Origin: DYMC01 sp035406705
Lineage (GTDB): Bacteria; Verrucomicrobiota; Lentisphaeria; Victivallales; GWF2-50-93
Length of the DNA stretch: 47,106 nucleotides
Assembly (NCBI GenBank): GCA_964426675.1
Contig: CAYRRM010000024.1
Location: 1-47,106, forward strand
Direction of reading: 5' to 3'
The notes under the pieces are model-generated. The model did no database searches. It had not been told where the DNA came from and was given only the letters and a program-made list of their open reading frames with translations. The translations under genes were made by a program, and so were the position numbers. Shown piece by piece: positions 1 to 9,192 of this stretch; the stretch's first letter is position 1; every line of letters starts with the position of its first letter.

Positions 1-89
1 TCAGAGGGAAAGGCCTTTTAAAACCTCCCGTAACTGCACAACTTGGGTTAAGACTTCACTGAAAAATTCAAAAAATATTATATAATTAT

Positions 90-118
90 TTGACAAATAA
101 GTGTTTATATACTATAAT
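90..118 (+). promoter_or_regulatory. Consensus sigma-70 promoter
   Basis: TTGACA at 90-95 and TATAAT at 113-118 are separated by exactly 17 bases, a perfect match to the housekeeping consensus. Transcription would start near 125. No convincing protein gene follows on this strand and the next gene (405-1208) is on the opposite strand, so the promoter appears to serve the GC-rich segment immediately downstream. Confidence 0.7.
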
Positions 119-124
119 GTTCTC

Positions 125-330
125 AAAAAAATGGTTTAAATTGCAAGGAATATCAAGATGTCCCGGCACGGTTCCATGTGATGAGGGGTGTGAATACGCG
201 TCGAAGCTGTCCAGGCTTGGGCGTCCTGCGCTTGATGCGCGGTTGGGGCTTCTCAGAATGAACCTGAAAACGGCAGCATCAAGAGCCTAAAACTGAGAAA
301 AACAAGAAAAAAAGACGGCGGAGTCAGAGA
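125..330 (+). ncRNA. Candidate structured non-coding RNA, unidentified
   Basis: This stretch accounts for the gene-free first 404 bases. Between about 160 and 300 the GC content rises sharply above the AT-rich surroundings. Complementary segments are visible: TTCTCAG near 250 pairs with CTGAGAA near 295; CTTGATGC near 230 pairs with GCATCAAG near 277; GAAGC near 205 pairs with GCTTC near 250; GCGC-TTGAT-GCGC forms a local hairpin. A 66-codon open frame (90-290) crosses the region, but it begins inside the promoter, lacks a ribosome binding site and resembles no family I know. The 3' end is uncertain; a small GAC/GTC hairpin at 314-324 is followed by a short T run. The length would suit a 6S-like RNA, but I see no diagnostic 6S, SRP, tmRNA or RNase P signature. 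A mobile-element remnant is the main alternative. Confidence 0.33.
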
Positions 331-404
331 ATTTTTCAGAAAATATAGGGGATATGCAGAAAAACTTTTCGCACAAAAACTCAAAAATCTTTTTTCAGTA
401 GGCC

Positions 405-1208
405 CTATTTAAAATTCTTTCCGAGTCCACGTTTCAGAGGAGAATTCATATAATAATTCATAGCCATTGGTAGATTTTTTTGCATTTCCTCTAATCTATC
501 AGAACCTACTGGGTGGGTCGAAAGATACGCAATATATTTATCAATTTTGCTTTCTTTTGATGACATTTTTTGCCAAAAGGACAGAGCTGCTCGTGGATCA
601 TAACCTGCCTTAGCCATAAGTATCATCCCAATTTTATCTGCTTCATACTCGTGCATCCTACTATATGGCAATATTACACCAAGATTAGAAATTCCCGCAT
701 ATGCTATAAGCCAAACTTCGGTTTCTGATGCGCCAGATAAACCTGCTTTTATGGCCTCAGCTCCAACCTGTTGAATGAGTTGTTGTGTCATTCTTTCTCC
801 ACCATGACGTGCAATCGCGTGCCCGACCTCGTGTCCCACCACTGCTGCAAGTTCAGCTTCATTGGCGCATACACCAAATAAACCTGTGTAAACTGCAACT
901 TTCCCACCCGGGAGGCAAAAAGCATTAACTTCTGAATTTTCAAGAACTTTAAATTCCCATTGGAAATCAGCCCGGTCAGATACTCTTGCAATATAAGTAC
1001 CACATTCTTTAAGGACAGAATTATAAAAAGGGTTTGAAGATATTTTTTCCTTCGCTAAAATCTCTCTCCATGCTTGTTCGCCGATATCATTTTCTTCATT
1101 AATAGATGTCATTATAAATTGGGTCCTACCCGTATACGGTACGGTTGCACAACTACTTAAAAACAAATATACCGAAAAAAACAAAGGAATAGTTCTTCTA
1201 ATAATCAT
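405..1208 (-). CDS. M48-family zinc metalloprotease, lipoprotein
   Basis: About 267 residues. The sequence shows a lipoprotein signal, MIIRRTIPLFFSVYLFLSSC, with cysteine 20 as the predicted lipidation site. It also has the zinc motif HEVGH inside VVGHEVGHAIARHGGERM and a downstream EYEAD supplying the third zinc ligand, all typical of M48 (BepA/LoiP/HtpX-like) peptidases. The family degrades or chaperones misassembled envelope proteins in the periplasm. The frame extends upstream to a TTG at 1325, but starting there would bury the signal peptide, so the ATG at 1208 is preferred. No clear ribosome binding site precedes it. It is divergent from the esterase-like gene at 1364 and looks monocistronic. 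Confidence in family is high; the in vivo substrate is unknown. Confidence 0.86.
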   Translation of the reverse strand: MIIRRTIPLFFSVYLFLSSCATVPYTGRTQFIMTSINEENDIGEQAWREILAKEKISSNPFYNSVLKECGTYIARVSDRADFQWEFKVLENSEVNAFCLPGGKVAVYTGLFGVCANEAELAAVVGHEVGHAIARHGGERMTQQLIQQVGAEAIKAGLSGASETEVWLIAYAGISNLGVILPYSRMHEYEADKIGMILMAKAGYDPRAALSFWQKMSSKESKIDKYIAYLSTHPVGSDRLEEMQKNLPMAMNYYMNSPLKRGLGKNFK

Positions 1209-1363
1209 ATTATATTTAATATTTTTATTTGCTGAAAAATATAATTGGAATAAGATTATATGCAAGTTAAAAAAAATTCTTGCTTTGTGTCTCTTTTGAT
1301 ATATCTTTTTACTTCTAATCTTCAATTATTATACGAAAATATACAAACAAAGGGAAAAAAATA

Positions 1364-3301
1364 ATGAAAACAAACAATAAAGAGGCTATTTATCTACCTG
1401 ATATTTATGGTTCAAACATGGTTATTCAGAGAGAATTGCCTGTAAAATTTTGGGGCAAATCAAAATCTCGAGAGAAAATTCTATTAAAACTCGATGGACA
1501 ATTAGTTGGAGAAACTAAGAGCAATAAAAATGGTTTCTGGAAAATCGAATTAGAACCTCAACTCCCGGGTGGTCCTCATTGTATTGAATTTCAGAGTAAA
1601 TCCGCTACAAAAAAACTTGATAATATTTTATTTGGAGATGTGTGGATATGTTCAGGCCAATCAAACATGGAATGGACAATGGATAAAATAGAATTTGCTG
1701 GACCAGATATTGAAGCATCAAGTAATCCCCGAATAAGACTTTTTAATGTTGCAAGAATTCCAGCATCTAAAAAAAACAGCGAATGCTCTGGGAAATGGAT
1801 GGAATGTAATCCTGAAAACGTCCGTTATTTTTCTGCGGTAGGATATTATTTTGGCAAGGAAATCGAAAAGAATATAGACGTTCCTATAGGCCTAATAAAT
1901 ACCAGTTGGGGAGGAACAAAAGCAGAAGCATGGACAAGTAAAGAAGCCTTGCTTGCAGAAAAATCATTGTCTTATCTCTTAAATTGGGATGCAGAACTAA
2001 ATAAAAAAACAACAATTAATCTCAATAAATATTTAAAAATTGCAGATTATCGTGTCAGCAATTTAACAAGAAATGATGATGGGACATTACCTGATCCGGG
2101 GAGAAGAGAATTTACCAAAAATTGGGAAATGCAATCCTATGATGACTCAAAATGGATTCCATTTAGATTGCCTTCAGATATAGAACAATATGGCCTCGAA
2201 ATAGATGGCGCAATATGGTTTAGAAAGAGAGTTTCACTTCCTTCAAACTTTATAGGTAAGAAACTTATTTTATCTCTTGGCGCGATAGACGATTTTGACA
2301 TTACTTTCTTCAATGGTCAAGAAGTTGGACGTACTGGAAAAGAAACACAAAACTGGTGGGTACATCCTCGTAAATATGCCATACCTGCAACTCTAACGAA
2401 AGAAGCTGATGCCCTGATAGCAGTAAGAGTATTTGATCACTTTATGAAAGGAGGAATAATCGGACCTGAAGATATGATGAAAATTTATCCTGAAGGGGAA
2501 CCTGAAAATGCTATAAGCATAAGCGGGGAATGGCGTTCTGCTATTGAAATTGCAGTAAAACAACAGGGCTCATCTCAACCAAAGTCCACCCAACTTTTTA
2601 ATGGTATGATAAATCCTCTTCTACCCACAAAAATTAAAGGAGCAATATGGTATCAAGGAGAAAGCAATGCAGATAAACCAATAGAATATAAAACACTACT
2701 TCAAACTATGATAAAAGACTGGAGAGCTCGCTGGGATTCAGGAAAATTTCCATTTTACATAGTTCAACTTTCAAACTACATGCCTATAAAAAATGAACCT
2801 TCAGAGAGTATGTGGGCACAGTTGCGAAATTCGCAAATGATTGTGGCAAAAGAGCTTGAAAATTGCGGATTGGCAACAGCAATTGATATTGGCGATGCAA
2901 ATGATATTCATCCAAGAAACAAAAAAGATGTGGGTAAACGCCTTGCCCTACAAGCTTTAAGAAAGACTTATCGTATAAAATCTGTTCATTGTGATTCTCC
3001 AATGGTGAAGAGTGCAAAATTTACTAATGGAAAAGTTATCGTTGAATTTGAAACAGAAGGATTAGCATTAAAAACAAATGACGGAAAAGATCCGAGAGAA
3101 TTTGCAATTTCTGGCAATGCATTTTTATATTTTTGGGCGAAATCTGCTAAAATTGTAGATAATAATAAAGTAATCCTTGATTTACCTGAACAGGTTTCAA
3201 GTCCTGTCAGGCTCCGTTACGCATGGGCTGATAATCCACAGATAAATTTATATGATGACGCTGGATTACCAGTTTTGCCATTTGAAATTGAAATTACTTA
3301 A
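1364..3301 (+). CDS. Sialate O-acetylesterase-like SGNH hydrolase
   Basis: 645 residues. The nucleophile motif CSGQSNMEW places the catalytic Ser at about residue 100. IWYQGESNA follows in the middle of the protein, and DIGDANDIHPRNK near residue 510 supplies the Asp-x-x-His pair. A jelly-roll-like insert (about residues 230-370, WFRKRVSLPSNFIGKKL) resembles the beta-galactosidase-type domain usually inserted in this family. Family members remove O-acetyl groups from sialic acids or plant polysaccharides such as acetylated pectin and xylan. No signal peptide is visible, which is notable because many relatives are secreted; a cytoplasmic role on imported oligosaccharides is possible. AGGGA lies upstream of the ATG. 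An SDR epimerase follows after 17 bases, suggesting an operon. Confidence 0.85.
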   Translation: MKTNNKEAIYLPDIYGSNMVIQRELPVKFWGKSKSREKILLKLDGQLVGETKSNKNGFWKIELEPQLPGGPHCIEFQSKSATKKLDNILFGDVWICSGQSNMEWTMDKIEFAGPDIEASSNPRIRLFNVARIPASKKNSECSGKWMECNPENVRYFSAVGYYFGKEIEKNIDVPIGLINTSWGGTKAEAWTSKEALLAEKSLSYLLNWDAELNKKTTINLNKYLKIADYRVSNLTRNDDGTLPDPGRREFTKNWEMQSYDDSKWIPFRLPSDIEQYGLEIDGAIWFRKRVSLPSNFIGKKLILSLGAIDDFDITFFNGQEVGRTGKETQNWWVHPRKYAIPATLTKEADALIAVRVFDHFMKGGIIGPEDMMKIYPEGEPENAISISGEWRSAIEIAVKQQGSSQPKSTQLFNGMINPLLPTKIKGAIWYQGESNADKPIEYKTLLQTMIKDWRARWDSGKFPFYIVQLSNYMPIKNEPSESMWAQLRNSQMIVAKELENCGLATAIDIGDANDIHPRNKKDVGKRLALQALRKTYRIKSVHCDSPMVKSAKFTNGKVIVEFETEGLALKTNDGKDPREFAISGNAFLYFWAKSAKIVDNNKVILDLPEQVSSPVRLRYAWADNPQINLYDDAGLPVLPFEIEIT

Positions 3302-3318
3302 TTTAAGGAATCATAAAA

Positions 3319-4428
3319 ATGAACTTATCAATACAAGCTCCTGGACCTGTTTTTCTAACAGGGGGTTCAGGTAGAATAGGAAGTTATATAGTAAGAGGTC
3401 TATCCCAGGCTGGATATATCGTAACATCAATGGATAGAGTAGAACCGCAGTTTCCTGTAGAAGGAGTAAAATACATTATTGGGGATATTACAGACTTTAA
3501 TTTCATATTGGAACATATAAATGGGGCTGAAGCTCTTATTCACCTTGCCGCTTTGCCATCTCCTGGTATGGGTTCTACTCGTGAAATAATGAGAATAAAT
3601 GTCCTTGGGACTTTTAATGTATTTCAGGCTGCGGTGAAGAGAGGATTAAAAAAAGTCATTCAGGCAAGCTCAATAAATTATCTTGGTATTGCCTATGGTG
3701 TCAAAATGTTCCGCCCGAAATATTTCCCTGTTGATGAAGAACATCCGTCATTAATAAGTGATGCCTATTCTCTTTCCAAAAAAATGGATGAGGAAATTGC
3801 GGATTATTTCTGGCTCAGGGACAATATGTCAAGTTTTTCATTAAGATTTCCGGGCGTTTTTAGTAGAAGTTGGCTTGAAAATTGGTCTACAGGAAGGAGA
3901 AAAAGTTATTTTGAAATTGTAATTCAGGAGCTTGAAAAAAAGTCGCCAGATGAGAGAATGAAACTAATTGAGAATGTCTTTGAGAAGTCTAAAGATAAAG
4001 AATATCGCAAAGCAGCAAAAAGTTGGGAAGATGCATCAGAAGAAGAAAAAATTCAATGGGTTACAGCATCCTGCATAATCAGAGCAATAAGAGAACTATA
4101 TGCATATCTAGAACTATCTGATTGTTTGCAGGGAATAATAAAATGTCTTCAAGCTGATATTGCTGGTACTTATCCTCTGTTTCTGAATGGGCCTGATACG
4201 GGGAGGAAAATTGAAACAATGAGGCTTGCAAGAATTTTCTTTCCATGGGTGAAAGAATTTAGAAAAGAATTAAAGGGCAATGAGCCCCTGGTATCGTATC
4301 AAAGAGCAAAATCTTTGATAGGGTTTGATCCGAAGTTTTCACTAATAGAACACTGGCAATTGCAGGAAAGTAAGGAAGAAAAAAAGAACTGCCCGGAAAA
4401 ACAGGCGGCATTTTGTTCATCTCCATAA
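3319..4428 (+). CDS. NAD-dependent epimerase/dehydratase (extended SDR)
   Basis: 369 residues. The N-terminus carries the Rossmann motif FLTGGSGRIGSYIV (G-x-x-G-x-x-G). LIHLAALPSP and the catalytic YSLSK (Tyr-x-x-x-Lys) follow near residue 155. The fold is that of sugar-nucleotide epimerases and uronate dehydrogenases; residues around ASSINYLGI and PVDEEHP recall uronate dehydrogenases, which would suit a uronic-acid-using organism, but the substrate cannot be fixed from sequence. There is an insert rich in Glu/Lys (about residues 190-240) not typical of the short members. Ribosome binding site AAGGAAT precedes the ATG. It follows the esterase-like gene by 17 bases and is probably co-transcribed with it. 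Confidence 0.82.
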   Translation: MNLSIQAPGPVFLTGGSGRIGSYIVRGLSQAGYIVTSMDRVEPQFPVEGVKYIIGDITDFNFILEHINGAEALIHLAALPSPGMGSTREIMRINVLGTFNVFQAAVKRGLKKVIQASSINYLGIAYGVKMFRPKYFPVDEEHPSLISDAYSLSKKMDEEIADYFWLRDNMSSFSLRFPGVFSRSWLENWSTGRRKSYFEIVIQELEKKSPDERMKLIENVFEKSKDKEYRKAAKSWEDASEEEKIQWVTASCIIRAIRELYAYLELSDCLQGIIKCLQADIAGTYPLFLNGPDTGRKIETMRLARIFFPWVKEFRKELKGNEPLVSYQRAKSLIGFDPKFSLIEHWQLQESKEEKKNCPEKQAAFCSSP

Positions 4429-4599
4429 TTTTGTAACTAAAAAGTTTAAAGATATTATTTCCATTAGAATAACAGGTCAATTTGTATATTGTCTTAGCTC
4501 CTGTCATGTATAAAAACTTTTTTTACAATATAATAAACTAATATTTTTATTTGCTTTATTTAAAAGAATAAAGCTGAAAGCTGAATTAAGTATTATCAG

Positions 4600-5670
4600 A
4601 TGAATAAAATTGAATCAAATAAAAATATAAATTGTTCCTTTAAATTTGCAGTTCAAAGCAAACTTTCTAAAAATTTAAAAGAGTTTAATTTAATGACTTC
4701 CTTGTTTGGAAGAATTATACAAGATGAAAATCATGCATTTAACGAATTATGCGAGTGTTTTTTTGAGCGGCCATTTTCAGATATAGGAACAATTTTTGAA
4801 CTCTTTTCCTCATTTTTAAAAGAGACAGGGGATTTTTCTCTTTTTCTCAAACCTCTTTCAGATAATAGAAATCAGGCTTTACTTACACCTTTACAGTTTA
4901 TGCGTAATATGATTATAGAAAATTCCATTAGTTCAAAGCAATTAAAGAAAAATTTTATTTTGACTGTTTTTTTTGAATTAAACGAAATAACTAAAATTTT
5001 CAGATTGAGGCATGCTCTCAAAATTTTTATAGAGATGTCTATGGCTTTAAGATCTAATTCATATATAGAAGAAGCAGAAAACAATTTAAATCACCTTGAT
5101 CTATTTATATATGAGAATGTAACCCCTGAAGTGATTGCGAATTTCACAAGAACTATCGACGATGATATAAATAATTTTGTGCTATTTGTAGAATTCTGTT
5201 CGTGGGCAGTGATATCAAACTCATTTTCTATTGAAAAATCAAAAATAATAATGGATTTAATTCCTGAGAATAAACTATCTCTTTCTCTGAGTAAAGATAG
5301 CCTGGGGTTATTAGCTTCGGCCTATTGTCTTTTATCAGACTATAAGAAGGCGATTCAATGTTTAACTCTCTCTTTTTCTTCTGGAGAGGATTCATTTATT
5401 GGATGGAACACTCACGCCTTATTCAAGTTTTTCTTTGGGTTATCGCCAGAATATCATGGTATCAGGATAGTTCCAGCTTCACATTTTGTACTTGAAGGGA
5501 TTCGGATAAACAGAAATTTTAGAGGAAAACGAATAAAAATAAAGTATCGGAGAAATAATGAAAGCGAAAATTTAATGAATAAGATATCTCTTAATGATGA
5601 GGAATATGGAGGAAGAATAATAGATTTTATGGATTTAAAAGAAGATAATAATGTAGTAGTAGATACATAG
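4600..5670 (+). CDS. Hypothetical protein, mostly helical
   Basis: 356 residues, not recognised. The protein has no signal peptide or membrane segment, is rich in Leu, Phe, Ser, Asn and Lys, and looks predominantly alpha-helical. A segment around LGLLASAYCLLSDYKKAIQCL resembles a single tetratricopeptide-type helix pair. The last 60 residues are basic (NFRGKRIKIKYRRNNE) and then acidic. The ribosome binding site is weak. Base composition is very AT-rich, like its surroundings. It lies 54 bases before a glycosyltransferase gene in the same direction, but that does not establish a shared function. Confidence 0.6.
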   Translation: MNKIESNKNINCSFKFAVQSKLSKNLKEFNLMTSLFGRIIQDENHAFNELCECFFERPFSDIGTIFELFSSFLKETGDFSLFLKPLSDNRNQALLTPLQFMRNMIIENSISSKQLKKNFILTVFFELNEITKIFRLRHALKIFIEMSMALRSNSYIEEAENNLNHLDLFIYENVTPEVIANFTRTIDDDINNFVLFVEFCSWAVISNSFSIEKSKIIMDLIPENKLSLSLSKDSLGLLASAYCLLSDYKKAIQCLTLSFSSGEDSFIGWNTHALFKFFFGLSPEYHGIRIVPASHFVLEGIRINRNFRGKRIKIKYRRNNESENLMNKISLNDEEYGGRIIDFMDLKEDNNVVVDT

Positions 5671-5724
5671 TCTAAGAAAGTAACAAATTACAAAAAAAAC
5701 GATAAAAGACTTAGAGAATCGTTT

Positions 5725-6759
5725 ATGAAAATTTTAGTGATAAAAACAAGTAGTCTGGGAGATGTTATACATTGTTTTCCTGCAGTTTCAGTATTGTCTT
5801 CTCTGAATCCTGATGCTGAAATTCATTGGCTTGTAAATAATGCTTTCAAAGAATTAGTTTCCCTGCATCCTGCTGTTGTAAAAGTAATTCCATTTGAGAG
5901 AGAGAAACTTGGACATCCTTTTAATTTTTTAGGGGAATTTTTGAAATTATGCAAATTGCTAAGATCAGAAAGATATGACATTGCTATTGATTTTCAGGGA
6001 TTATTGCGAAATTCATTATTTGCATATCTATCATCGGCAAATAATGTTGCCGGGTTTAAATCTCCAGCAGAGAAAATATCGCAGTTTTTTTATGATCTAA
6101 AAATAGATACTTCTGATTATGAACACGCCCTTGAAAAAAATTGCGCTCTTGCGAGCAGGATTTTTGGTGAAGAAGTGTTCATTCCTGATTTTGAGGGAAT
6201 AAAAAATAAGGAAAAATCTGAGTCTGTCAAAACGCTTCTATGCTCTTTTAATATAAATCCGGAATTGAAATATCTGATTGTAGCGCCTTGTGGCAGATGG
6301 GAATCAAAGAATTGGCCTGTTTCCTTTTTTGTTTCCGTTTTAAAAAAAGTGTGTAAAGGTAAAACAAATTTACCTGTGATATTTGTTGGAAGTGACAAAG
6401 ATAAGAAAGTGTGCGATCAGATTTGCAATGAACTAAATGGTAATTGTTTCAATTTTGCTGGAAAAACAGATTTAATTGAATTACTTGAACTTATACGAGG
6501 AGCTAAGTTAATGTTTTGCGTCGACTCAGGTCCTATGCATATGGCAGCGGCTCTTTCAATTCCGGTATGTGCATTATTTGGACCGACGGATCCACTTAAG
6601 ACGGGGCCTTATGGTAAAATTCACAAGGTTTTTCAATCTGGCACTTGCATAAAATGTTTAAGAAGGTATTGTTCTCGCTCTTCGGAAACGTGTCATTCAT
6701 CAATAAATTATGAAGAAGTCGCAGAGTTTATTATAAATAAATTAGAGGGTCAAAAATGA
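5725..6759 (+). CDS. Glycosyltransferase family 9 (heptosyltransferase-like)
   Basis: 344 residues. Family hallmarks are visible in order: the start MKILVIKTSSLGDVIH, DFQGLLRNS near residue 90, the phosphate-contacting APCGRWESKNWP near residue 190, and the donor-site block CVDSGPMHMAAALSIP followed by ALFGPTDP near residue 270. Family 9 enzymes (WaaC, WaaF, WaaQ) transfer heptose from ADP-heptose to the inner core of lipopolysaccharide at the cytoplasmic face of the inner membrane. Its presence argues for an LPS-type outer membrane. A short Cys-rich tail (CIKCLRRYCSRSSETC) is also found in many heptosyltransferases. The stop overlaps the next start by four bases (ATGA), indicating translational coupling. 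Confidence 0.9.
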   Translation: MKILVIKTSSLGDVIHCFPAVSVLSSLNPDAEIHWLVNNAFKELVSLHPAVVKVIPFEREKLGHPFNFLGEFLKLCKLLRSERYDIAIDFQGLLRNSLFAYLSSANNVAGFKSPAEKISQFFYDLKIDTSDYEHALEKNCALASRIFGEEVFIPDFEGIKNKEKSESVKTLLCSFNINPELKYLIVAPCGRWESKNWPVSFFVSVLKKVCKGKTNLPVIFVGSDKDKKVCDQICNELNGNCFNFAGKTDLIELLELIRGAKLMFCVDSGPMHMAAALSIPVCALFGPTDPLKTGPYGKIHKVFQSGTCIKCLRRYCSRSSETCHSSINYEEVAEFIINKLEGQK

Positions 6760-7637
6760 AAAGAGCAATATTTATCATTCTGATTGTGCTGTTGCCTGCA
6801 AGCCTTTTTGCTCAAATAGGAGTGGGGCTTGCTATAAACCAAGAATCATATCTGCTATATGAAAATATTATTGCAAAACTTATCATCCGGAATCATAGTG
6901 GAAAAGCTTTAATATTCAGCGATACGAATAAAACTGATAGTCCTCAAGGTTCAGTAAGTTTTATAATAGAAAGTCCGGGGGGAATAAAAGCCGATAAGAA
7001 AAATATAAATTACAATCCTCTCGTGGGTTTTGTAATTGCCCCTGGCGCGGAACAAACAGTGCTTATTCCAGTGAACAAGCTATACATAATAGACAAACCA
7101 GGTTCATACACAATTAAGGCTCTAGTCAGTCACAATCAGTTAAGTGCTACATATGAATCTTCTGCAGCTTCTTTTACAATATTCAATGGTCTTACAGTAT
7201 GGCAGAAAGAGCTTGGGGTCCCAAAGTTATATCATAAAGAAGGAGAAGTTGAACCATTACCCAGAACAGTAAAAATATTGAGTTTTTATGATAAAAAAAA
7301 TAAGTATTTTGCCATAATGATAGAGGATAAAGAAAAGGTATATAATGTAAGGAGAATTGGATATGATACTGGCAATGTAAAACCAAAGATAGAGACAGAT
7401 ATGTTAAACAGAACACATATTTTGTTGCAGATTTCACCTTCAGTTTATTGCCATTATATCTACGATATTAATTGTGATCCAGAGGAAAAAGAAGTTTATG
7501 TAAAAACGGATACCACTCCTTACTTTGCTGTTGATCCCGATGAAGGAACGATAATGGTTTTAGGTGGAAGAAAAGCTATCAAGGATGTTGACTATATTGA
7601 AGAGAATGGAGTTCCTGTTTTAAAAGGAGATTTGTAA
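6756..7637 (+). CDS. Secreted protein of unknown function
   Basis: 293 residues. A signal peptide is clear: MKRAIFIILIVLLPASLFA followed by QIG. The first 130 mature residues look like an all-beta domain (NQESYLLYENIIAKLIIRN), similar in pattern to immunoglobulin-like domains that precede other modules. The rest is beta-rich without recognised motifs. It is translationally coupled to the glycosyltransferase upstream (four-base overlap) and ends two bases before lysS, so it belongs to the same transcript. A periplasmic or envelope role is likely from the signal peptide; nothing more specific can be supported. Confidence 0.65.
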   Translation: MKRAIFIILIVLLPASLFAQIGVGLAINQESYLLYENIIAKLIIRNHSGKALIFSDTNKTDSPQGSVSFIIESPGGIKADKKNINYNPLVGFVIAPGAEQTVLIPVNKLYIIDKPGSYTIKALVSHNQLSATYESSAASFTIFNGLTVWQKELGVPKLYHKEGEVEPLPRTVKILSFYDKKNKYFAIMIEDKEKVYNVRRIGYDTGNVKPKIETDMLNRTHILLQISPSVYCHYIYDINCDPEEKEVYVKTDTTPYFAVDPDEGTIMVLGGRKAIKDVDYIEENGVPVLKGDL

Positions 7638-7639
7638 AA

Positions 7640-9133
7640 ATGAGCGAATTAATAAAAAATGAATCTACGAGTTCTGAATCTATCCAATTAAATGAATCGG
7701 AAATGTTTGCTCAGCGAAGGGCAAAATTAGATAAGTGGAAAGAATTAGATATAGCTCCATATGGTGAGGCTTTTGAAACAGATGGAAATATTGCAGATGT
7801 AAGGGCAAAGTTTACGGAAGGTTTAGAAATTGATGTTAGAGTAGCTGGAAGAATTACAGCCATACGCGATATGGGGAAGTCCTCTTTTATGGATATTAGA
7901 GATTTTTCAGGTAAAATTCAGGTTTATATACAGAAAAATGTTGTGGGGGATGAATTATATTCGCAATTTAAACTCCTTGACATTGGTGATTTTGCAGGTA
8001 TTTCAGGGAGGCTTTTTCTTACAAAAAAAGGGGAACTCTCAATCAAAGCGAACAAATTCAAAATCCTATCTAAGGCACTTCGTTTCTTGCCTGAAAAATG
8101 GCATGGATTGGCTGATATAGAACAAAGGTATAGGCAACGCTACCTTGACCTGATAACAAATGAGAATAGTGTTCAAATATTTCGCAAAAGAATAGAAATA
8201 ATAAGATATATCAGGAATTTCCTGACTGATCGGGGATTCCTTGAGGTTGAAACTCCAATGCTTCAACCCATACCAGGGGGAGCATTAGCCAAACCATTTG
8301 AAACATTTTATCATGCTTTAAACAGCAAAATGTATATGAGAATCGCCCCTGAACTCTATCTAAAAAGACTCCTGGTTGGAGGCTTTAATAAAATTTTTGA
8401 ACTAAATAGAAATTTCAGAAATGAAGGAATGTCCAGAAAACATAATCCTGAATTTACTATGATTGAAATATATCAGGCTTATGGAGATTGCAAAACAATG
8501 ATGATTTTAGTAGAAGATCTTATAAGTTCATTGGCTGAAAATATTAATGGCAGTAAAATATTGCAAAAAAAAGATGGCACTACAATAGATCTCACGACTC
8601 CATGGAAACGAGTTGAATATGATGAACTTATCAAAGTATATGCAGGAGAAGATTGGTTTTCTTTAGATAAAAATGCGAAAATCGCAAAAGCCAAATCATT
8701 TGGAATTCCAATCTCTGAAGCAATGACAGATGGAGAAATTACTCATGAAGTATATGAAAAGTGTGTCGAACCACAACTAATTCAACCTACCTTTGTAACA
8801 AAACTACCAATAGAACTTGTTCCTCTGGCAAAACATTGTAAAGATGATCCTTCTAAAGTCGACGTCTTTGAACTAGAAATTAATGGGCAAGAAATATCTC
8901 CAGGATATTCGGAATTAAATGATCCCATTGAGCAGAAAGAAAGATTTTTAAAACAACATGGTGAAAATCAGGATGCAGGAAAAATGGATGAAGACTTTCT
9001 TTGTGCTCTTGAACACGGAATGCCCCCGGCTGGAGGTATGGGAATCGGGATAGACAGGCTTGTTATGCTAATTACAGGAGCCGAATCGATTAGGGATGTA
9101 ATACTTTTTCCTCAATTGCGTCCAAAATCATGA
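7640..9133 (+). CDS. lysS: Lysyl-tRNA synthetase, class II
   Basis: 497 residues, the usual length for bacterial class II LysRS. The N-terminal OB-fold anticodon-binding domain spans about residues 60-165. Class II motif 2 is seen as FRNEGMSRKHNPEFTMIE, with YQAYGD just after it. Motif 3 is GMGIGIDRLVML near the C-terminus. The enzyme charges tRNA-Lys with lysine using ATP in the cytoplasm. It starts two bases after the secreted-protein gene upstream and so shares its transcript. Nothing in the protein looks unusual. Confidence 0.97.
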   Translation: MSELIKNESTSSESIQLNESEMFAQRRAKLDKWKELDIAPYGEAFETDGNIADVRAKFTEGLEIDVRVAGRITAIRDMGKSSFMDIRDFSGKIQVYIQKNVVGDELYSQFKLLDIGDFAGISGRLFLTKKGELSIKANKFKILSKALRFLPEKWHGLADIEQRYRQRYLDLITNENSVQIFRKRIEIIRYIRNFLTDRGFLEVETPMLQPIPGGALAKPFETFYHALNSKMYMRIAPELYLKRLLVGGFNKIFELNRNFRNEGMSRKHNPEFTMIEIYQAYGDCKTMMILVEDLISSLAENINGSKILQKKDGTTIDLTTPWKRVEYDELIKVYAGEDWFSLDKNAKIAKAKSFGIPISEAMTDGEITHEVYEKCVEPQLIQPTFVTKLPIELVPLAKHCKDDPSKVDVFELEINGQEISPGYSELNDPIEQKERFLKQHGENQDAGKMDEDFLCALEHGMPPAGGMGIGIDRLVMLITGAESIRDVILFPQLRPKS

Positions 9134-9192
9134 TAACTGTTTGATTTTCCATAATAAGCAAATAAGTTAAAGAAAAATATGAAGGAAAGATT

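Noticed and set aside
90..290. A 66-codon open frame across the GC-rich island
   Set aside because: It starts inside the promoter, has no ribosome binding site and resembles no known protein.
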